Below, one piece after another: positions 7,797 to 16,217 of a stretch of DNA of 64,000 nucleotides. Below the pieces are notes generated by a model, which ran no database searches, was not told the origin of the DNA, and worked only from the letters and a program-made list of their open reading frames with translations. Each line of letters opens with the position of its first letter. Position 1 is the first letter of the stretch. The stretch comes from SZUA-309 sp965230005 (GTDB lineage: Bacteria; Pseudomonadota; Gammaproteobacteria; Pseudomonadales; Azotimanducaceae): the NCBI GenBank assembly GCA_965230005.1, contig OZ245934.1, positions 3,968,001 through 4,032,000 on the forward strand, read 5' to 3'. Both the position numbers and the translations under genes were made by a program.

Positions 7797-9127
7797 TGGC
7801 AAGCAATCCAGGACAACTGGCAGGCGCGGCCGCGGGGCTCTCTGAGCTTCGCAGCCGGCTGCTGTTCGTGCTGATGGCGCTGCTCGTGTATCGGGCCGGC
7901 ACGCACATCCCTGTGCCCGGCATCAATCCGGAGCGTCTTGCTGCGCTGTTCGATCAGCAGCAGGGCGGCATCCTGGATCTCTTCAACATGTTCTCAGGCG
8001 GTGCCCTGGAGCGCATGAGTATTCTGGCCCTCGGCGTGGTGCCCTATATCACTTCGAGCATCATCATGAATCTCATGTCGATGATGTACCCGTCCCTGCA
8101 GCAGCTGCGCAAGGAAGGGGAGTCGGGCCGCCGCAAGATCACGCAGTACACGCGCTACGGCACGCTGCTGATCGCTCTGATTCAGGGTACGTCCCTGTCT
8201 GTCACCCTGGCTAACCAGGGTCTCGCCTTTGCGCCCGGCTTCGGGTTCCTGTTCGTGGCAACCACGACGCTGGTCACCGGTGCGCTGTTCATGATGTGGC
8301 TCGGTGAGCAGATCACGGAGCGTGGGGTGGGTAACGGCATCTCGCTCATCATTTTCGCGGGCATCGTTTCCGGCTTCCCGTCGGCGATCGGGCAATCCTT
8401 CGAGGCTGCGCGCCAGGGCGATATCAACATCATTGCTCTGCTTGTGATCGGTGCGCTGGCCATCGCCATTGTTGGTATCGTCGTTTACGTGGAGCGTGCT
8501 CAGCGCCGCATCACCGTCAACTACGCCAAGCGTCAGCAGGGTCGCCGCGTGTTCCAGGGCCAGGCTTCGCACCTGCCGCTGAAGATCAATATGGCCGGCG
8601 TTATCCCGGCGATCTTTGCGTCCAGCCTGCTGCTCGCACCGGCGTCGATCGCTCAGTGGTTTGGTAACTCGCCGGGCATGGACTGGCTCCAGCAGATCGC
8701 CCTCGTGCTGTCTCCCGGTCAGCCGCTTTACATCCTGATGTTTGCTGGCGGGATCATTTTCTTCAGCTTCTTTTATACGGCGATCATGTTTGATCCGAAG
8801 GACGTGGCCGACAATCTGAAGCGCCAGGGCGCGTACGTCCCAGGCATCCGCCCGGGGCAGCAGACGGCCAAGTACATCGACGACGTGATCACCCGGCTTA
8901 CGGTCTTCGGCTCGCTTTACGTCACCGCCGTGTGTCTGCTGCCGGAATTCATGATCGTCGCCTTCAACATCACCTTCCAGCTTGGCGGCACGGCGCTCCT
9001 CATCGTCGTCGTGGTGGCCATGGACTTCATGTCGCAGGTGCAGTCGCACCTCATGTCCAGCCAGTACGCGAAGCTCATGGAGAAATCGAATCTGAAAGGC
9101 TACGGCCGTAATGCCCGCGTTCGCTGA
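7796..9127 (+). CDS. secY: Preprotein translocase subunit SecY
   Basis: 443 residues with ten predicted membrane helices, the central channel of the Sec translocon with SecE and SecG. Family motifs visible: G-T-H-I-P-V-P-G-I near the first helix, the plug-region F-S-G-G-A-L, G-N-G-I-S-L-I-I-F, and the cytoplasmic loop with Q-A-S-H-L-P-L-K-I-N-M-A-G-V-I-P. Located between rplO and rpmJ as in E. coli. Confidence 0.98.
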   Translation: MASNPGQLAGAAAGLSELRSRLLFVLMALLVYRAGTHIPVPGINPERLAALFDQQQGGILDLFNMFSGGALERMSILALGVVPYITSSIIMNLMSMMYPSLQQLRKEGESGRRKITQYTRYGTLLIALIQGTSLSVTLANQGLAFAPGFGFLFVATTTLVTGALFMMWLGEQITERGVGNGISLIIFAGIVSGFPSAIGQSFEAARQGDINIIALLVIGALAIAIVGIVVYVERAQRRITVNYAKRQQGRRVFQGQASHLPLKINMAGVIPAIFASSLLLAPASIAQWFGNSPGMDWLQQIALVLSPGQPLYILMFAGGIIFFSFFYTAIMFDPKDVADNLKRQGAYVPGIRPGQQTAKYIDDVITRLTVFGSLYVTAVCLLPEFMIVAFNITFQLGGTALLIVVVVAMDFMSQVQSHLMSSQYAKLMEKSNLKGYGRNARVR

Positions 9128-9151
9128 GCGACGGGGTAAGAGGTAGGAACG

Positions 9152-9268
9152 ATGAAAGTCAGAGCATCAGTCAAAAAGATCTGCCGGAACTGCAAGATCA
9201 TCAAGCGGAACGGCGTTGTGCGGGTTATCTGCAGTGCAGAGCCCCGGCACAAGCAGCGTCAGGGCTGA
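9152..9268 (+). CDS. rpmJ: 50S ribosomal protein L36
   Basis: 38 residues read directly from the sequence. M-K-V-R-A-S-V-K-K-I-C-R-N-C-K-I-I-K, with C11, C14, C27 and H33 forming the zinc ribbon of the C+ type L36. It lies in the standard place between secY and rpsM. The ATG is preceded by GAGGTAGG. Confidence 0.95.
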   Translation: MKVRASVKKICRNCKIIKRNGVVRVICSAEPRHKQRQG

Positions 9269-9306
9269 GACCCGACGCCGAGAAGAGTAACTAGGAGCGT
9301 AAGCGC

Positions 9307-9663
9307 ATGGCACGTATTGCCGGTATCAACATCCCAGACAACAAGCACGCGGGTATTTCGCTGACCTACATCTACGGAATCGGTCGCACCACCGCGGCGA
9401 AGATCTGCGAGACCGTCGGCGTCGACCCGAGCACGAAGATCCAGGACATCGGCGAGGACAAGCTCGACGCCATTCGTGCCCAGATCTCGGCCATGACGGT
9501 CGAGGGCGACCTGCGCCGGGAAAAGAACATGTCGATCAAGCGGCTCATGGACCTCGGTTGCTACCGCGGTATCCGCCATCGCCGCAGTCTGCCGGTGCAC
9601 GGACAGCGCACCCGGACGAACGCACGGACCCGCAAGGGCCCCCGTCGCCCGATCCGCAAATAA
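9307..9663 (+). CDS. rpsM: 30S ribosomal protein S13
   Basis: 118 residues, same as E. coli. Starts M-A-R-I-A-G-I-N-I-P and has the helix-two-turn-helix core and C-terminal signature R-H-R-R-S-L-P-V-H-G-Q-R-T-R-T-N-A-R-T. S13 forms inter-subunit bridges and contacts the P-site tRNA. First gene of the alpha operon. A 95-base gap with repeat copy B follows, unusual for this position. Confidence 0.98.
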   Translation: MARIAGINIPDNKHAGISLTYIYGIGRTTAAKICETVGVDPSTKIQDIGEDKLDAIRAQISAMTVEGDLRREKNMSIKRLMDLGCYRGIRHRRSLPVHGQRTRTNARTRKGPRRPIRK

Positions 9664-9681
9664 CGGTATCTAAGGAATCTC

Positions 9682-9750
9682 GAACGAACGGAATTAGAGC
9701 TCTTAAGCGTCGTAGTAGCGCAAGTCGAACGACGCTGAGCGTGTCCGGAA
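9682..9750 (+). repeat. Interspersed hairpin repeat, copy B (rpsM-rpsK gap)
   Basis: 69-base element in the rpsM-rpsK gap, same orientation as copy A and sharing both ends with it. The structure is the strongest of the four: GCTC (9699-9702), bulge TTA, AGCGTCGT (9706-9713), 15-base loop, then ACGACGCT (9729-9736) and GAGC (9737-9740), giving 12 base pairs. Its right-end CCGGAA runs into the GGAAGG Shine-Dalgarno of rpsK. Confidence 0.87.
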
Positions 9751-9758
9751 GGTAAAAA

Positions 9759-10133
9759 ATGGCTGAGAAGAAAGGTACGAAGCGAGTTGTGGTAGATGGC
9801 GTAGCCCACATCCACGCTTCCTTCAACAACACGATTATCACGATTACCGATCGCCAGGGTAATGCGGTCTGCTGGGCAACGAGCGGTGGCTCGGGTTTCC
9901 GTGGCAGCCGGAAAAGCACGCCCTTTGCAGCCCAGGTTGCCTGTGAGCGGGCGTCCACCGTTGCTGTCGAGAACGGCATGAAGAGCGTGGACGTGCTCGT
10001 CAAAGGCCCTGGCCCGGGTCGCGAGTCCGCGGTACGTGCCCTGAATGCCGCCGGTCTCAAGATCAACAGCATCTCCGACGTGACGCCGATTCCGCACAAT
10101 GGTTGTCGTCCGCCGAAGAAGCGCCGCGTCTGA
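9759..10133 (+). CDS. rpsK: 30S ribosomal protein S11
   Basis: 124 residues. S11 forms the 30S platform around the mRNA exit and E-site. Conserved H-I-H-A-S-F-N-N-T-I-I-T-I-T-D and C-terminal V-T-P-I-P-H-N-G-C-R-P-P-K-K-R-R-V. The Shine-Dalgarno GGAAGG, 8-9 bases before the ATG, partly overlaps the end of repeat copy B. Confidence 0.98.
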   Translation: MAEKKGTKRVVVDGVAHIHASFNNTIITITDRQGNAVCWATSGGSGFRGSRKSTPFAAQVACERASTVAVENGMKSVDVLVKGPGPGRESAVRALNAAGLKINSISDVTPIPHNGCRPPKKRRV

Positions 10134-10164
10134 CGCCGCGCCAGAAACGAAGAAGAGGTAGGGA

Positions 10165-10785
10165 ATGGCCCGCTACATTGGACCCAAACTCAAGCTCGCT
10201 CGCCGCGAGGGTACGGACCTGTACCACAAGAGCGGCGTGCGCCCCATCGATTCGAAGTGCCGGATCGACAATCCGCCCGGGGCCCACGGTCAGCGTCGCA
10301 CGCGGCTGTCGGACTATGCGGTGCAGCTGCGTGAGAAGCAGAAGGTACGCCGCATCTACGGCGTGCTCGAGAAGCAGTTCCGCAACTACTACAAGAAAGC
10401 CGATCGGCAGAAGGGCGCCACGGGTTACAACCTGCTGAAGCTCCTCGAGTCGCGTCTCGACAACGTCGTGTATCGCATGGGCTTCGGCTCCACGCGATCC
10501 GAGGCGCGCCAGCTGGTGTCGCACAAGGCGATCCTGGTGAACGGCCAGCCCGTGAACATCGCGTCATACCAGGTCTCAGCCGATGACACGGTAGCGGTTG
10601 CTGAAAAAGCTCGCGGCCAGCTGCGCATTCAGGCGGCCCTGCAGGTGGCCAGCCAGCGGGCACCGGTCGAGTGGGTAGAGGTAGACGCGACCAAGATGGA
10701 AGGTGTGTTCCGCCGCCATCCCGATCGCGAGGAACTGCCCTCAGAGATCAACGAAAACCTCATTGTCGAGCTGTACTCCAAGTAA
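10165..10785 (+). CDS. rpsD: 30S ribosomal protein S4
   Basis: 206 residues, same as E. coli. C-terminal S4 RNA-binding domain (about residues 95-160) with S-R-L-D-N-V-V-Y-R-M-G-F and A-R-Q-L-V-S-H-K-A-I-L-V-N-G. S4 nucleates 30S assembly and in E. coli represses the alpha operon by binding upstream of rpsM; no such pseudoknot was modelled here. Confidence 0.98.
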   Translation: MARYIGPKLKLARREGTDLYHKSGVRPIDSKCRIDNPPGAHGQRRTRLSDYAVQLREKQKVRRIYGVLEKQFRNYYKKADRQKGATGYNLLKLLESRLDNVVYRMGFGSTRSEARQLVSHKAILVNGQPVNIASYQVSADDTVAVAEKARGQLRIQAALQVASQRAPVEWVEVDATKMEGVFRRHPDREELPSEINENLIVELYSK

Positions 10786-10809
10786 GCAGGCTCAAGGAGA
10801 ATGAACTAC

Positions 10810-11799
10810 ATGGCCCAGTCCGTTACAGAATTCCTGACCCCGCGCAACATCGACATCCAGGAGATGGCGAAGACGCGCGCCCGGGTCACTCTCGAGCCCC
10901 TCGAGCGCGGCTTCGGACACACCCTCGGCAACACGCTGCGTCGCATCCTGCTGTCTTCCATGCCCGGCTGTGCAATTACCGAGGTACAGATAGACGGCGT
11001 GCTGCATGAATACAGCACCATCGAAGGCGTTCAGGAAGACGTCATCGACATTCTGCTGAATCTGAAAGGTATTGCCGCCGTTCTGCACAACCAGGACGAA
11101 GCTATCATCAGCCTCGCCAAGGAAGGTGGCGGTCAGGTGACGGCTGGCGATTTCCAGCTCACGCAGGACGTCGAAATCGCCAACCCGGATCACGTGATCT
11201 GCACGCTGAATGACAACGGTGCAATCCGCATCGAAGCGCGCGTGACCCGCGGTCGTGGCTATCAGCCCGTGGACAACATCGAGGAAGACGAGGAAGAAAG
11301 CCGTCCCATCGGCGTGCTGCGCCTCGACGCAACCTACAGCCCCATGCGCCGTGTTTCCTACAGCGTTGAAAGCGCCCGGGTCGAGCAGCGTACGGACCTC
11401 GACAAGCTGATTCTCGATCTCGAAACGAATGGCACCATCGATCCGGAAGATGCGATCCGTCGTGCCGCGACCATCCTCCAGCAGCAGCTGGCGGTGTTTG
11501 TGGATCTCGAAAGCGGCGAAGAGACCGTGGTCGAGGAGAAGGAAGACGAGATCGATCCGATCCTGATTCGTCCCGTGGACGATCTGGAGCTGACGGTGCG
11601 TTCCGCGAACTGCCTGAAGGCCGAGAACATCTACTACATCGGCGACCTGATTCAGCGCACGGAAGTGGAGCTGCTGAAAACACCGAACCTCGGTAAAAAG
11701 TCGCTCACCGAGATCAAGGACGTGCTGGCCTCCCGTGGCCTTTCCCTCGGTATGCGCCTGGAGAACTGGCCGCCCGCGAGCCTGCGCGCCGACGACTGA
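10810..11799 (+). CDS. rpoA: DNA-directed RNA polymerase subunit alpha
   Basis: 329 residues. The N-terminal domain (about 1-235) dimerises and assembles core polymerase (L-E-R-G-F-G-H-T-L-G-N-T-L-R-R-I-L-L-S-S). The C-terminal domain (about 250-329) binds UP elements and activators (S-A-N-C-L-K-A-E-N, K-T-P-N-L-G-K-K-S-L). ATG at 10810 chosen over the in-frame ATG at 10801 because the AAGGAGA site ends directly against 10801 but lies 9 bases from 10810, and M-A-Q-S-V-T-E-F then matches the family N-terminus. Confidence 0.97.
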   Translation: MAQSVTEFLTPRNIDIQEMAKTRARVTLEPLERGFGHTLGNTLRRILLSSMPGCAITEVQIDGVLHEYSTIEGVQEDVIDILLNLKGIAAVLHNQDEAIISLAKEGGGQVTAGDFQLTQDVEIANPDHVICTLNDNGAIRIEARVTRGRGYQPVDNIEEDEEESRPIGVLRLDATYSPMRRVSYSVESARVEQRTDLDKLILDLETNGTIDPEDAIRRAATILQQQLAVFVDLESGEETVVEEKEDEIDPILIRPVDDLELTVRSANCLKAENIYYIGDLIQRTEVELLKTPNLGKKSLTEIKDVLASRGLSLGMRLENWPPASLRADD

Positions 11800-11838
11800 G
11801 CTGACTCGCAGCGCCAGAAGTAATTAGAGGAAAGAGAC

Positions 11839-12273
11839 ATGCGTCATCGTAAGAGCGGACGACACCTGAACCGGACCAGTTCCCATCGCCAGGCGATGTT
11901 CAAGAACATGGCCGCGTCGCTCATCGAGCATGAGGTGATCAAGACCACGCTGCCGAAGGCCAAAGAGCTGCGACGGGTGGCAGAGCCACTGATCACCCTT
12001 GCCAAGACCGATTCGGTGGCGAATCGCCGCCTGGCCTTTGCCCGGACCCGGGACAAGGCAGCCGTCGGCAAGCTGTTCAGTGAGATCGGTCCCCGTTATG
12101 CGGATCGCCCCGGGGGATACACTCGTATCCTGAAGTGCGGTTTCCGTCCCGGCGATGCTGCGCCCATGGCGTACATCGAGCTGGTTGATCGCCCGCGCGT
12201 CGAAGAGGACGACGATCTCGACTACGCAGAAGCGGCAGAAGAGACGGTAGAGGAGACGGAAGAGCAGAAGTAA
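11839..12273 (+). CDS. rplQ: 50S ribosomal protein L17
   Basis: 144 residues. Family core M-R-H-R-K-S-G-R-H-L-N-R-T-S-S-H-R through about residue 118. The acidic C-terminal tail (E-E-D-D-D-L-D-Y-A-E-A-A-E-E...) of about 27 residues is longer than in E. coli (127 residues total). L17 sits near the tunnel exit. Last gene of the alpha operon, preceded by an AGAGGAAAGAG Shine-Dalgarno and followed by a terminator. Confidence 0.97.
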   Translation: MRHRKSGRHLNRTSSHRQAMFKNMAASLIEHEVIKTTLPKAKELRRVAEPLITLAKTDSVANRRLAFARTRDKAAVGKLFSEIGPRYADRPGGYTRILKCGFRPGDAAPMAYIELVDRPRVEEDDDLDYAEAAEETVEETEEQK

Positions 12274-12291
12274 TGCCCTTCCGGATCCAGC

Positions 12292-12328
12292 AACGCCCGA
12301 ACCGGTTCGCCGCTTCGGGCGTTTTACT
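12292..12328 (+). terminator. Intrinsic terminator after rplQ
   Basis: Perfect 10-bp stem AACGCCCGAA (12292-12301) / TTCGGGCGTT (12314-12323) with a 12-base loop and a short T-rich tail (TTTTACTTT). It ends the ribosomal protein operon and separates it from the MFS gene. Confidence 0.85.
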
Positions 12329-12429
12329 TTCTGGGGCGTAGTCTGCCCCTCGCGATCGATGGCCCGCCGTTAGCATTCAGCGCCTCCTCCGGCATAGAAT
12401 CTCCCGGTCTTCGGGGGGAATTCGCACAG

Positions 12430-13773
12430 TTGGCTGAAACGCTTCCTGACGGTGTGCGGATGCGCCGTCGCCTTTTCGTGCTTTCCAATCTTGCGATCTT
12501 CATGATTGGCCTGGGCTTCGCCGTGCGGGCCAACATTGCCGCCGACCTGCAGAACGATCTGTTTGATGCGCTGGATCTTGCCCGGTCAGCCGCCATGGTT
12601 GGTGAAGTCATCGCGGCCACCTTCATCGGATTTGCGCTGACGCTGTTGTTCGGCAGCGCCCTGCTCGACCGCCTCGGTATGCGCTGGATGCTCAACTTTG
12701 CCGCCTTCGGCTATCTCGCCGGTAGCGTCATGGTGATCGGTGCCTCTCTACTGGGGGCGAGCTGGGGCAGCTACTGGCTCGTTTACGGCGGCCTGCTGCT
12801 GACAGGTCTCGGCTGGGGCGCTGTGGAAGCGGGCACGAACCCGCTCGTCGCCGCCCTCTATCCGGAAGAGAAAACCCATCGGCTGAACATCCTCCATGCC
12901 TGGTGGCCGGCGGGGATCGTCGCCGGAGGATTGCTCGGCCTGCTCCTCGGTGCGCTCGGATTGCCCTGGGAACTCAATCTCGCCCTGCTGATCGGGCCGG
13001 CGCTGGTGCTGCTGTTTCTCGTTCGCGGTGCGGAATTTCCGGTGACAGAGCGTGTGGCGGCGGGGATCAGCTACGGCGATATGTTCCGTGAAATCGGCCG
13101 GTCCCCGGGTTTTCTGCTCTGGTTCTTCTGCATGATGCTCACGGCGACGTCGGAACTGGCTCCGGGCCAGTGGGTAGACATCACCTTGTCCAACGTCGTC
13201 GGCATGCAGGGCATCATTCTGCTCGTGTACGTGAGCGCGCTCATGTTCGTCATGCGGCACTTTGCGGGACCTATTGCGGAGCGTGTGTCGCCGGTAGGAC
13301 TCCTCTTCTTTGGCAGTCTGTTTGCCGCCCTCGGGCTCTACACGTTGTCTCTGGCGGAGTCGCCCCTGCCGGCTTTCGCAGCAGCGACGCTCTGGGGCAT
13401 CGGGGTGTGTTACATGTATCCGACCATGCTCGCTTCCGTGTCGGAGCGGTACCCTCGAGGTGGGGCCTTCTTTCTCGGTCTCATGGGGTTTGCCGGAGGA
13501 CTCGCGGTGCAGTTTGTTCTGCCCTGGATCGGCGCTATCTTCGATCGGGCCAAGCTCGAGGCGGCTGGTGGGCTGGAAGCCTTTGGTGGTCTGTCGGAGG
13601 CGGAGCTCGCGGAAGTCACGCGGGTGGCCTCCGTGGAATCCTTTCAGGCCGTCGCTATCATTCCGGTGCTGCTGCTGCCGGTTTTTGGTCTGATCTGGTG
13701 GCGCGATCACCGCCGCGGCGGCTACAAGCCGGTCAGTCTCAACGTTGAATCAGCGGAGGCCCAGGGCAGTTGA
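12430..13773 (+). CDS. MFS transporter, sugar-permease-like
   Basis: 447 residues with about twelve predicted membrane helices. D-R-L-G-M-R-W near the second helix matches the MFS loop 2-3 motif. Start placed at TTG 12430, preceded by GGGGGGAA about 9 bases upstream; ATG 12460 is the alternative. A dehydrogenase pair follows after 13 bases, so import of the oxidised substrate (sugar or polyol) is possible, but the substrate is inferred only from context. A related MFS gene near uvrA/ssb is known in pseudomonads. Confidence 0.8.
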   Translation: MAETLPDGVRMRRRLFVLSNLAIFMIGLGFAVRANIAADLQNDLFDALDLARSAAMVGEVIAATFIGFALTLLFGSALLDRLGMRWMLNFAAFGYLAGSVMVIGASLLGASWGSYWLVYGGLLLTGLGWGAVEAGTNPLVAALYPEEKTHRLNILHAWWPAGIVAGGLLGLLLGALGLPWELNLALLIGPALVLLFLVRGAEFPVTERVAAGISYGDMFREIGRSPGFLLWFFCMMLTATSELAPGQWVDITLSNVVGMQGIILLVYVSALMFVMRHFAGPIAERVSPVGLLFFGSLFAALGLYTLSLAESPLPAFAAATLWGIGVCYMYPTMLASVSERYPRGGAFFLGLMGFAGGLAVQFVLPWIGAIFDRAKLEAAGGLEAFGGLSEAELAEVTRVASVESFQAVAIIPVLLLPVFGLIWWRDHRRGGYKPVSLNVESAEAQGS

Positions 13774-13786
13774 GGAACTCGAGCTG

Positions 13787-14380
13787 ATGGACCACAAGCG
13801 ACGCGATCTGCTCAAAACCCTCGGTCTCGGCGCCGGCCTGGTGTTGTCACCTTCCTGCCAGCGGGCCTTCGAATCAGGGATCGATCTCTCGACTCCGCCC
13901 GTGTCCGGAGCCCTCGGCTCGGAACAGCTGGACGTCATCGCTACCCTGGCCGAACTGATCATTCCAACCACGGACACCCCGGGAGCCATCGAAGCGGGGG
14001 TGCCTGCCTTCATCCATAAGATTGTCGTCGACTGGTACACCCAGGCGGAACAGCAGATCTTCCTGGATGGACTCGCGGAACTCGAAGCAGGGGCGGAGCG
14101 GCACTGGTCGAAGGGATTCCTGAATCTCGATGCCAAGCAGCAGGGAATTCTGCTCACGGAGATGGAGCCGCCGAGCGAAGGTGCCCCGGGGAGCGGCGCG
14201 AGCGTACCCCCGGGCGCGTCTGGCGAAGTGCCCTTCTATCAGAAACTCAAAGAACTCACCGTCCTCGGCTATTACACGTCGGAAGTCGCAGCCCGGAGCG
14301 AGCTCGACTATCAGCCGGTGCCCGGCCACTACGATGGCGATGCACGCTGGGATACGGAGAGCCGGCAGTGGGTGCGCTGA
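13787..14380 (+). CDS. Gluconate 2-dehydrogenase subunit 3 family, Tat hitch-hiker subunit
   Basis: 197 residues. The N-terminus K-R-R-D-L-L-K-T-L-G-L-G-A-G-L is a twin-arginine signal, followed by a possible lipobox ending L-S-P-S-C. The body L-A-E-L-I-I-P-T-T-D-T-P-G-A matches the gluconate 2-dehydrogenase subunit 3 family, whose members carry a signal-less GMC partner through the Tat system. A low-complexity insert (P-P-S-E-G-A-P-G-S-G-A-S) lies near residue 130. ATG 13787 preferred over TTG 13745 because GAGGA lies upstream and the Tat signal then starts the protein. Confidence 0.82.
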   Translation: MDHKRRDLLKTLGLGAGLVLSPSCQRAFESGIDLSTPPVSGALGSEQLDVIATLAELIIPTTDTPGAIEAGVPAFIHKIVVDWYTQAEQQIFLDGLAELEAGAERHWSKGFLNLDAKQQGILLTEMEPPSEGAPGSGASVPPGASGEVPFYQKLKELTVLGYYTSEVAARSELDYQPVPGHYDGDARWDTESRQWVR

Positions 14381-14405
14381 TGAAGCAGCGGCGGTGGAAG
14401 AAGCT

Positions 14406-16109
14406 ATGAGCGAGCAGCCCCCGGAGTTCGATGCGATTGTTGTTGGTTCCGGTATCAGCGGCGGCTGGGCCGCCAAAGAGCTCACAGAACGAGGCCTGAA
14501 GACGCTGGTGCTGGAGCGCGGGCGGCCGCTCGAGCACGGCGCCGGCTATGTCGGCGAGCACCAGCCAGCCTGGGAAACACCGTATCGAGGGTTGCCGCTC
14601 CGAGATCTCTATCGCGACCAGTACGAGATCCAGCGCACGAGTTACGCCTTCAGCGAAACGACGCGCCACTTCTGGAACAACGACGCGGAAAATCCCTACG
14701 ACTACGACCCGGACCAACCCTTTGAATGGCTCCGCGCCGGAGTCGTTGGTGGCCGGTCGTTGCTCTGGGCGCGTCAGGTTTATCGCTGGAGCGACCTCGA
14801 TTTCGAGGCAAATCTCAAAGACGGCCATGGCATCGACTGGCCCATCCGCTATGCGGACATCGCACCCTGGTACAGCCACGTGGAACGCTTCATTGGTGTG
14901 AGTGGCGCCGCCGAGGGCCTGCCACAGTTGCCAGATGGTGAGTTTCTGGCACCGATGGCCATGAACGTGCTCGAACGCCATGTGCGCGAACGCATCGAGG
15001 CGAGTTTTCCGGAACGCACCATGACTATCGGCCGCACGGCCGTGCTTACTGAACCGCTGGCAGGATCGAAGCGCGGGGTCTGCCACTACTGCGGCCCGTG
15101 CCACCGCGGTTGTTCCGTAGGCGCCTACTTTTCGAGCCTCTCCTCGACCCTTCCGGCCGCGGAAGCAACCGGCAATCTGACGCTGGAAGCCAACGCGGTG
15201 GTGGCAAGCCTCGAGCATGATCCGCAAACCGGTCGCGTCAGCGCCGTGCAGGTGATTGATGCGGAAAGCGGCGCCCGGCGCACGGTCCGGGGCAAACTGG
15301 TGTTCCTCTGCGCCTCGGCGATCGGCAGCGCGCAGATCCTGTTGAACTCGAAAAGCGAGGCGCATCCGAACGGTCTCGCCAACGGCAGCGGCGCCCTCGG
15401 GCGCTATCTCATGGACCACACCTACGGCGCCGGCGCCCGGGGCATCTTCGCTGGCTATGAGGAGTTTTACCCGCAGGGTTCGCGACCGAATGGCATCTAC
15501 ATCCCGCGCTACCGCAATCTCCGGGCGGACGAAGAGCTCCCGTTCCTCCGCGGCTACGGCTATCAGGGCAGGGCCTCGCGTCTCGGCTGGCAGAGCATGG
15601 CGCGATTGATCCCGGGATTCGGTGCCGAGTTCAAGGCGTCCCTGCGCGAGCCGGGGCCTTGGACCATGAGTATTGGTGGGTTCGGCGAATGCCTGCCGAA
15701 CGCAGACAACCGGATGACGCTGCATCCGAACAAGGTCGACCGCTTCGGTATTCCGCAGGTGAGTTTCGCCTTCCGCTGGTCTGAAAACGAACTGGCCATC
15801 ATCGAGCAGATCCAGATCGACGCGCGGGAGATGCTCGCCGCGGCCGGAGCCAGGGAGATCAGCACCTACAATGCCGAGAAGGTCGGCGGTTCAGCAATCC
15901 ACGAAATGGGGACGGCGCGAATGGGGCGGGATCCTTCTGAGTCGGTGCTGAATGCCTTCAACCAGGCCCATGAGGTGCCCAACCTCTTCGTCACGGACGG
16001 CGCCGCCATGACCTCGTCCTCCTGCGTGAATCCGTCCATCACCTACATGGCGTTAACCGCCCGTGCGGTGGACTACGCGGTCAGGCAGCTTCAGGACGGT
16101 GCGGTCTGA
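14406..16109 (+). CDS. GMC-family FAD dehydrogenase, catalytic subunit
   Basis: 567 residues, no signal peptide. FAD-binding V-V-G-S-G-I-S-G at about residues 12-19; active-site His about 499 (H-E-M-G-T-A-R-M-G) and Asn about 542 (C-V-N-P-S). A cysteine cluster C-x2-C-x2-C-x3-C at about residues 226-236 resembles the [3Fe-4S] site of FAD glucose/fructose/gluconate dehydrogenase large subunits. The upstream Tat subunit is its likely export partner. The cytochrome c subunit that usually completes the complex is not in the window. Substrate unknown. Confidence 0.88.
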   Translation: MSEQPPEFDAIVVGSGISGGWAAKELTERGLKTLVLERGRPLEHGAGYVGEHQPAWETPYRGLPLRDLYRDQYEIQRTSYAFSETTRHFWNNDAENPYDYDPDQPFEWLRAGVVGGRSLLWARQVYRWSDLDFEANLKDGHGIDWPIRYADIAPWYSHVERFIGVSGAAEGLPQLPDGEFLAPMAMNVLERHVRERIEASFPERTMTIGRTAVLTEPLAGSKRGVCHYCGPCHRGCSVGAYFSSLSSTLPAAEATGNLTLEANAVVASLEHDPQTGRVSAVQVIDAESGARRTVRGKLVFLCASAIGSAQILLNSKSEAHPNGLANGSGALGRYLMDHTYGAGARGIFAGYEEFYPQGSRPNGIYIPRYRNLRADEELPFLRGYGYQGRASRLGWQSMARLIPGFGAEFKASLREPGPWTMSIGGFGECLPNADNRMTLHPNKVDRFGIPQVSFAFRWSENELAIIEQIQIDAREMLAAAGAREISTYNAEKVGGSAIHEMGTARMGRDPSESVLNAFNQAHEVPNLFVTDGAAMTSSSCVNPSITYMALTARAVDYAVRQLQDGAV

Positions 16110-16217
16110 AGAGAAAACGGTGAGGCAGTCACGAGTCGCTCACCAGCTTTCACCACAATCGCAGATTCCCCGGTTAGGCTGGTAGCTCCTGAATCACTGA
16201 TCTGAGTTTGAACCTCT

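Noticed and set aside
14130..14405. Longer GMC oxidoreductase start
   Set aside because: The extra residues are an out-of-frame shadow of the hitch-hiker gene; ATG 14406 directly precedes the FAD motif.
16110..16217. Riboswitch or attenuator before the phosphomannomutase gene
   Set aside because: No stable stem or known aptamer pattern could be drawn in the 108 bases.
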